Assembly (NCBI RefSeq): GCF_022458985.1
Contig: NC_061771.1
Span: 23,924,001-23,988,000, forward strand
Reading direction: 5' to 3'
Length of the DNA: 64,000 bases
DNA from: Mugil cephalus
Lineage: Eukaryota > Chordata > Actinopteri > Mugiliformes > Mugilidae
In this document: piece by piece, positions 56,650-64,000 of the stretch
Numbering within the stretch: position 1 is the first letter of the stretch
Layout of the letters: the number at the start of each line of letters is the position of its first letter
The notes under the pieces: generated by a model
Told to the model about the DNA's origin: nothing
The model's input: only the letters and a program-made list of their open reading frames with translations
The model's database searches: none
Translations under genes and position numbers: made by a program

Positions 56650-59600
56650 ATGCCTCGGAGGAAGAAGAACGGACAGAGCCCGGCGAGGCTCCCCGCCGGC
56701 CCCGGCACGGGCTCCCCGCTGACCGGGGGGTACGATGGGGCAGCGGCGTCGAGAACTTTTGCACCCAGCACCTCGGCCAAGGAGAAAATCTTCAAAAGTA
56801 TGCAGGAGATGTTCTCCCACCTGGACCCCGAAGTTATATTCATCGTGTTGTCCGAGTGCGACTTTAAAGGTATGTCACCGCACGCGGAAGCTGTTATTAT
56901 TATTATTATTATTCAACCCGCTCCGTGACTTTAATCGGGAATGCTATTTGTTAGCAGTTAGCCCGGTAGCTTTGTTAGCCTCGGTACTTCTGACAGCACC
57001 GCAGCGTGGGACTATTTACGATGATTATGACGTTGCTCCACAGCCCGAGGTCCCGTGGATCGTTGTAGCACCGTGAACAAAACCCACGCATTGTCCGTGG
57101 ACTTGTTGCACCTGTTGTGTTATGTTATGTTATGTTACGTATGCCAGACAATGTGTCCTTAACATAACATCAATGACAGCTCCATTACGTGTGTGTGTGT
57201 GTGTTAATTGGCCCGGGGCTTTCCGTTTACTTGTATAACACCAGAAAACTGTGCCAAAGTATTTCTTATGAGTTGTTTATGGGAATAGACTTTGGAATTT
57301 TAGTTTTAGAAACTTGGAATGAATGTAATGACGTCACTTCTCTTTCTCTGTGTTATTATTATTATTTTTTTTTTACTTGTGTGTCATAGTTGAAAACGCC
57401 ATGGACTCCCTCTTGGAGCTTTCGGATGCTGCTGAAGTCGCGGCCCCGCTCCCTCCTCCTCCTCCTCCTCCTCCAGTCTCCGGCTTTGAACGCACCGCTG
57501 CAGCCCTGCTCAGCCCGCGCCACTTCTCCGAACCAGGACCGGACTCATCCAGACCATCTCCTCCGTCCTCTAACCTCCTGACGGAAGAGCTGGACCTGCT
57601 GGTCGAGCAGGAGCTGGAGACGCTGGCCGCGCAGCAAGGCGTCGAGGAAGGGCGAAGCGGCGGAAAGTATTCACCTTCCGCCGCGTCCCTTGCGCCGTTT
57701 CCTCCGCCGCCTTTTTCTCAGCAGGCCCTCCCTGAGTTGCTCCAGTCCAGCTTGGAGCCTGGATCTCGAGAGGCGTCTGCTAAAGATGTGGGAAATCTGG
57801 TGGAGCATGTGTCTGGGGCTTCCTCTCCTCTGGACCAGCTCAGCACATGGGACGAGCAGGCGGCCGAGGGGCAGCGACCTGTGTTGGATTTCACACATCT
57901 GATCGGAGAAACTTCTGCAGAAAAGCCGAAACCTCCTCTGGACCTGGCGGCTTCAGGACGTCCCTCGGCTTTCCAGGTGTATAAAAAGCAAGAGCCGTCC
58001 CACGGTGCCTCAGAGAGGCCTGGGCTCGGGCGCTCCGATGCAGTAGTCGGAGGAGCGAGGTCCAAGGTGAACATGCTCATTCGAGAGCCGCCTGCGTCGC
58101 CCCACTGGAACCCCGAGGCGCCCGCATTTTCTCCCCACATCCGTGGAAACCAGGCACCGGTCTTCATTACTCCCGTGGCTCAAACACCGTCCAACTGGCC
58201 GAGCCATCCGAGGCAGGCGTCCCCTTGGCTGAGCCAAGCTCCCGTCAGTCAAGCCCCTCTCAAACCTTCCGCGACTATCCCAAAGTCTTGGGCCCTGCCC
58301 GCCGCTCCACCGGCGGCCGCCCCCCAGCACAGCAGACTTCGTCTGGAGGGGAAGCTGCTCGTGCTGCTGCGCGGGGCTCCGGGATCCGGCAAGTCGACCC
58401 TGGCGAGGTCAGGATGCTTTTGATAGCTTCAACAGCGCTACGCTGTGTCCTCCGGTGACAGATTATTTACATAGCTGCTGTGTTGAACAAAAAGTTAAGC
58501 CACAATATCTTGCAGTTGGGAGTTTGTTTAATTCTCAGTATTTGTACAAAAACATCTGGTTTGGGGATGTGAGGACTTAGAAGAACTTCTCGTGTCAGCT
58601 GTGACAGTCTGATTAGCTTGTCTGTATCTTGTTATTCCTTCCTCTGAATTTCCTCTGAGTATAAACGCTGTTTGTCTGATCTGCTAATTTATACACAGCA
58701 GTAAAGTCATACACCATTTACATGAAGAATTAATGCAAAACAAACATTTAATCTCCTCCTGCTGCTGCCACACTAGGTTTGTTTATCTTGTTCATGTAAA
58801 AACCTACAAAAACCTATATTTCTATCTGTATTCACTTTTGTGAAATGGTAAACACACTGTTAGTTAAATGTAAAGTTATTTGTTGGCAATTTAAAGTACT
58901 GTAATCCTAAATAACTTTTCACAACTTTAGCCCGTTCCAGGTATTAGTCAGATGTGACATTGGTGAAAGGATTAACAGCAAGTTTACCCCAAAAGAGTCA
59001 CACATTTACAGCCATATCTGTGTTTGTCTATGCAGAGCCTTGTTGGAGCATAACCCCGGAGGAGTGATACTCAGCACGGACGAGTATTTCATTCGTGATG
59101 GAAAGTTCCTGTTTGACCCCACTGTCCTCGAAGAAGCCCACGGGTGGAATCACAAACGAGGTAAAGGACACGCAATGTGTTGATCGAAAGCTGCACGGAA
59201 ATAGCGACTTTTTAACATATTGATCTTTGTAATTCATTCCCGATTGAAAATATTCTGTTGTGTGACCTGAGTTGTACTAATAAACCGATTAATCGTTTCA
59301 TTGTCTCTTCTGCTGTCTGTCCCATGCCATCGTTACCCCACAGCCAAGGAGGCCTTCGAGAAGAGAACGAGCCCTATCATCATTGACAACACCAATATGC
59401 AGGGCTGGGAGATGAGACCGTATGTGGTTCAGGTCAGTCACTGAAGCCTCAAATCAAGCGAGTAACTAATTCTACTGCTGCTCTAATTGTTTTGTATCGT
59501 TTTATCTCCCGGATGATTTTTGGACACCTGTAGTTACTGATGGTAACGGCAAATGTGGTTGAATACTGAAGGCTGCAGAGTTCTGGACACAACAAAACAA

Positions 59601-62600
59601 ACTATAATGGTTTTACAAAAGGCTATAAGGCAATAATAATAATAATAATAATTTATCCTTAATTCTGTGAGCAACCAGGAGGATCAGATTGTGCATACAG
59701 TATAACACGCAGCTCTTCATCTAACAGCTCACTGTGGCTGTCTTTCCTTATTCTGTTACACCTCGAAATATAAAAGTCAAATTATATGTGAAGCTGCAGC
59801 AGCAGAGAAACTTCAAATACTGGTTATAAATAGTGCAGTACTTTTAAACGTGGGCCACAGGAACAGTGACCTCATTCAGTGATTTAACAGGTCATTACTC
59901 AAATAAAAATGTTATTTAAAATAACATCTAATTAACATCACTGTAAATCTACTGTAAAGGCTTTTAAAGTACCTTTGTTTTTGTATCTGTATTCTCTGAC
60001 ATGCAGTTTAGTTTCAACGCTGACTGTGTGGTCCAGAGAATAATATACAATGACATAAACTCATGGTTTCTATTACAAAAAATGTAGGTTTACATAGTCC
60101 CATTTGTCTTGATTTAGTAAAGCTGGTCATGTTTTAGTGTACACGACTATGAACTGATTGGAAAATGATTGGTCCCCTCTCTGTTTTAGGCACTGAGACA
60201 TGGATATAAGGTGCTGTTCAAAGAGCCCGACACTTGGTGGAAGAGCAAGCCCAAAGAGCTGGAGAGGTAAGAGACACAGTGCCATAGTTTTAATGTGGAA
60301 TTTTCTTTTGCGCATAGACAGCCAGATGTCGTCTGTTTTATACATCATCTAACATCTGTGTCTTGCTTGTACGTCCGTTTGCAGGCGCACCACACATAAT
60401 GTACCAGGGGAAACCATCAGGCGCATGCTGAATGGATACGAGCGCTTCGTCACAGTCCAGTCTATCATGGGTTCGCAGATGCCCGAGTGGAAACATCGGC
60501 TCGTTTTGGAGAAGAAACAGTGCGTTTAGCCTTAAAATGTGATTACTCTAGAGCAGGGGTGTCAAACATAAGGCCCGGGGGCCAAAACCAGCCACCCAGA
60601 GGGTCCAATCTGGCCCGTGGGATGAATTTGCAAAAATTACACTGAATTTTTGACAAAATAAGAAATTTCACAGTTGTTCATTACATGTAGCTGTACTTTT
60701 TTGCACTAAAGCAAAGGGAAACATTTGGAGTTGTCGTTATTTACCAGGTAATAAGCTATTGGGTAACAGGCCCGGCCCCCTGTATGTGGCCCCTGAACTA
60801 AAATGAGTTTGACGCTTCTACTCTAGAGGCTGGAATCATTCAAACTGTAGATTGGTGTCCTGATCCGTCCAATACAGTGACTTGCATTGTAACTTAGTAC
60901 AGATATAGATGTGTAGAAGGCACTAAGCCTATTTCCAAGTGTCTGCAGCCCCAGGAAGACATGTGTACTTGTTTCTAAAACTTAATAATGACACACTACA
61001 TTGAGTTTAACCTAAAAGAAAATGTAAATTCATGCATAGATTATGTATGTAATCTTATTTTCTGTTTATACATTTGTTTGTTGTTAGGCCGGCGCCCTCT
61101 GCGTCACCTTGTCCCGACCTTGTAGGTCCGCCTGGATTGATCGAAGGATGTGATAAATCCCGCTCTCAGCTATTCTCATCCCTCCCTGACGTGTCGTCCA
61201 TCGGACGTTCTGGAGAGGTGGAATCGCTGGAAGACGGCGCCCACAAATCTACAGAGTCACTCGATTTACAGCTCCAACCTACAGACAACCCTGACCTTTC
61301 TGAAGCAGATGACGGTCTTGATCTGGGGGAGTTGGATGCTGAGCTGGACGCCCAGTTGGAGGCGAATCATCCAATCAGGGACCAGAGGATGCCCGATTGT
61401 ATAGTCGAATCCGTGATGAACGAAGACCGCTGTAGGGAAGAAATGCCGGTGGCTTTCTCCGAATCGATCGGACAAAGGGTGAGGAGAGAACGGTCAAATA
61501 GGCGGGAGGAGAGGACGGAGCCTGCGGACCTGGTGAAAGATGCTAACCAGTCAGAGGCAAAGGGAAGAGAAGCAGAAGAAGGGGCTGAGATGGTGTACGG
61601 GGAAGAGAAGCTGTTAAATTTTGTGGGGGACTGGCCTTCTGAAGGGGCTCTTCAGCAGCGACAGGCGAGGAAAAGTAAACGGCATAATGAAACACAGTGT
61701 AAGGAAGGTGAAGGCGCCTCTCCATCTGATCATCCAGCCAGTGATCATGAGAAAACAACGGGGATACAGTCAGGTCCCCATGTGACCGAGTTTCAGAAGC
61801 TCCTCGACCTCATCCAGACTGGTGCAGCCCCAGTTCAGACCAGCTCTTCTCGCTCACACTCGGTTTCTCCAAATCCTGAAGAAGAGTTGGATAGAGAGGG
61901 TGAGGCATGTGACCTGATCGAGGAATCCTATGACCGTATGCCCAGCGGTGAAGAGGGCGAGCAAAACATAGCCAGCGTTAACAGCGGCAGGAGCGAGTTG
62001 CCTGACTGTGTGTTAGACAGAAAGATCACTGACAGCTGTGCAGTCGGGGAATCAGGAACTGAGGACTGGGCGACTGGAAGAAGTTCAGAGATCGGTCAGG
62101 AAGTTACATCTGAGGATCTGAGCTCGGCTGTCGCAGAAAATCCCCTTTCAGCTGATTCACTAGACGCCTCCACAGCTGCGGAGGCAAACGTAGATGGAGA
62201 GGGAAGCCATAGCGGTGAAGGTGAGGTGGGCACGGATGTCGACACAAGTAACTTGTCAGAGAACGGCAGAGAGACGGAAAGCGGTGCCCTCGGTGGAAGC
62301 AGTCAGGAGAGGAAGCAGCGGCAAAGTCGCAGATCGGGGAAACAGTGCAAGCTCGCCCTGACCTTCAGTCAAATCTGCCCTGCCTCTTCGTGGACTAGCC
62401 CAGACTGTCCTGACACCGAAGCTCAAGAGGTCGACGGCAATCAGGAAGGCACTGACTTGATTGATGTGAAGCCAAACTTTAAACCTGACACCAGTCTCGA
62501 TCCAAGCCCTGACATGGTCGCTGAGTTCCTCCTGGAGCCGCCGCCGCCGCCCACCAGCCTGTCTCCGTTAGACACCGGCTGCTCCACTCAGACCGAACCT

Positions 62601-63633
62601 CAGGACTACGCCCTCCTGTGGCGTCTCAATCGCCCCGACAACGACCCCGACGCGGCCGTCACTGCTGCGGGAGCTCTCTGCGGCAACATGACCGTCTTGT
62701 CCGGTGACTCTTCTCGTTTTGTGCCGGAGCTCTCCTCCGTCGTCTCCGCGGCGGTCGCGGTTCACCCGTCCGGCCGCAAAGAGGTGCCCTACCGAGTGGT
62801 GCACGAGAAAAGCACACAGGTGGAGGAGAAGGAGCTGGGGGTGACTCAGGACCGGCTGGAGAGCCTGCGCATCCTTAGCCGTCATTTTAAACTGGTTAGC
62901 TTTGACACGTTGGAAGATCTGTACGACAAATGCCATCAGGACTTGGAATGGACCACGAACCTGCTGCTGGACTCTGGAGAGAGGTTCTTTAGAGATGAAG
63001 AGGGAGAGGAGGAAGATGTAGTTTATGAAGGCGACAACAACGCATCGAGTGCGGGTGGAGCTTTATGTGATGCCGTCGAAACCAGTTCATACCCTAATGT
63101 GTTAGATGAGCATCAACATTTAGATCTACCAGTGGGAGAAACTGCTGGGATGGAGGAGGGGTCCCTGCAATCGGCACTTAGCGAGACAGAGGAGAGCGGC
63201 AGTAATACACATGTGCCAGATGTTGGAGGTGCAGCTCCTCCAGTTACAAACGCAGATCAGCCTCACGAAACTCCCGACTCAGAAAAGGCTCCTCAACCAG
63301 AAGCCAAAGCGAAAAAGGAAGAGGAGAGTCCTGACGACGCCGACTGTAAAGTGACGTCAGAGCCTGGCCCAAAGTACGGAGCTTGGTGCGGCACCGTCGA
63401 TAACGGGGTAATAATCGAAGAGCTGAGGGTCGAGCTGGAGGACGACGCCGCCAGCATGGACGAGGTTAACCGGCTCCTGCAGGCGGAACTGGAGGAGATG
63501 GACAAAGAGGAAAAGCGGAGGAAAAAGGAGAGGGGAGGCTCGCACCTGGATATTCAGAGCGTGGAGCTGAAGCTGCCCACTGAGCTGGCTCTGCAGCTCA
63601 CCGAACTGTTCGGTCCCGTCGGAATAGACCCAG
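56650..63633 (+). CDS. n4bp2: NEDD4-binding protein 2, N-terminal 1403 residues (3' part outside window)
   Basis: N4BP2 (BCL3-binding protein) has 5'-polynucleotide kinase activity and a C-terminal Smr nicking-endonuclease domain, and binds ubiquitin and NEDD4. Seven exons: 56650-56869, 57390-58407, 59036-59160, 59344-59432, 60190-60266, 60385-60519, 61088-63633, all in phase. Start MPRRKKNGQS; CUE domain about residues 35-80 (FSHLDPEVIFIVLSECDFKV, then ENAMDSLLELS). A proline-rich, poorly conserved exon 2 leads into the P-loop GAPGSGKST (402-410). The kinase continues with GGVILSTDEYF, SPIIIDNTNMQGWEM and FKEPDTWWKSKPKEL. The 2.5-kb exon 7 is acidic and mostly unconserved but keeps NFVGDWP, CSTQTEPQDYALLW, LEDLYDKCHQDLEW and ELFGPVGID. 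The Smr domain must lie beyond the window; the sequence ends in the following intron. Confidence 0.96.
60554..60820. mobile_element. hAT-type MITE with perfect 8-bp target duplication
   Basis: It starts CAGGGGTGTCAAACATAAGG and ends AAAATGAGTTTGACGCTTCT A, flanked by CTCTAGAG on both sides (60546-60553 and 60821-60828). It is the same family as 44399-44725 but inverted. It lies in N4BP2 intron 6. The target duplication fits the nTCTAGAn preference known for some hAT groups. Confidence 0.92.
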
Positions 63634-64000
63634 GTAACTAACGCACACGTTTCATAATCCAGATGCTTTATCTACACGTGACCTCAGATGAATTCATGTA
63701 TATTAAAAATGAATATGGAAAACAAAAGTTCCAACTCTTTTACGTTTTGCCATTTGCTGCGTAATACATGATTTTCCTTTAAAAAGGGAAACCAGTGCTC
63801 AAGTCACCTCTTTCAATGCCTTTCAATGGCCAGCAGGGGGCAGCTGCATTCGTTGTAAAAGTCTGAATGAGAAAACAAACTTACCTCTCAGTCATTAGTT
63901 TCAGTTTTTTGCCAAAACTGCATCATGTGCTTTTAGTAAATTATGGTCACATTCAGTGTGAAATATGCAGCCTATGCTGTCAGTCGTGGCTACGTAGTGT
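63634..64000 (+). other. n4bp2: N4BP2 intron 7, partial
   Basis: Starts with the donor GTAACTAAC. I see no exon or named repeat before the window ends. Confidence 0.7.

Overview
The window is a stretch of vertebrate nuclear genome, almost certainly from a ray-finned (teleost) fish. All genes are split by short GT-AG introns. The proteins are close to vertebrate orthologues. Introns and spacers carry repeat types common in fish: Tc1/mariner fossils beginning CACCGATCAGGC, several hAT-like MITEs with 8-bp target duplications, LINE tails of the form ATTTCCC..GGATCATTAAAGT, and abundant microsatellites. There are no operons, CRISPR arrays, rRNA or tRNA genes. Gene identities were assigned by matching spliced translations to remembered vertebrate family sequences, not by database search.

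Six protein-coding genes are present. From left to right they are UGDH (minus strand; the 3' end lies outside the window), MAP9 (minus, complete), SMIM14 (minus, complete), UBE2K (plus, complete), PDS5A (minus, complete, 32 coding exons) and N4BP2 (plus; the 3' part lies outside). I resolved every coding exon inside the window. Reading frame holds across every junction, giving MAP9 640 aa, SMIM14 104 aa, UBE2K 200 aa, PDS5A 1294 aa, 346 aa of UGDH and 1403 aa of N4BP2.

Layout: 1-4075 UGDH with its probable non-coding first exon; 4076-5809 spacer with LINE tails, an ATCT microsatellite and a palindrome; 5810-10975 MAP9 and promoter; 10976-18850 SMIM14 with a long repeat-bearing 3' region; 18851-20747 SMIM14/UBE2K divergent spacer containing a Tc1 fossil; 20748-26150 UBE2K; 26150-27975 convergent UBE2K/PDS5A 3' ends; 27975-53000 PDS5A, whose 8.2-kb first coding intron is full of transposon fossils; 53000-56650 PDS5A/N4BP2 divergent spacer with a LINE reverse-transcriptase remnant and a hAT-like element; 56650-64000 N4BP2.

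The genes do not form one pathway. UGDH makes UDP-glucuronate, MAP9 stabilises spindle microtubules, SMIM14 is a small membrane protein, UBE2K is a K48-specific ubiquitin E2, PDS5A regulates cohesin, and N4BP2 is a polynucleotide kinase/nuclease. From memory, the order and strands UGDH-SMIM14-UBE2K-PDS5A-N4BP2 match human 4p14, with MAP9 as the extra member. I found no undescribed system. The observations most worth a second look are the MAP9 position, a GC-AG intron, a split stop codon and a NAGNAG acceptor in PDS5A, an unnamed 0.7-kb dispersed repeat, and precisely bounded nested transposons.
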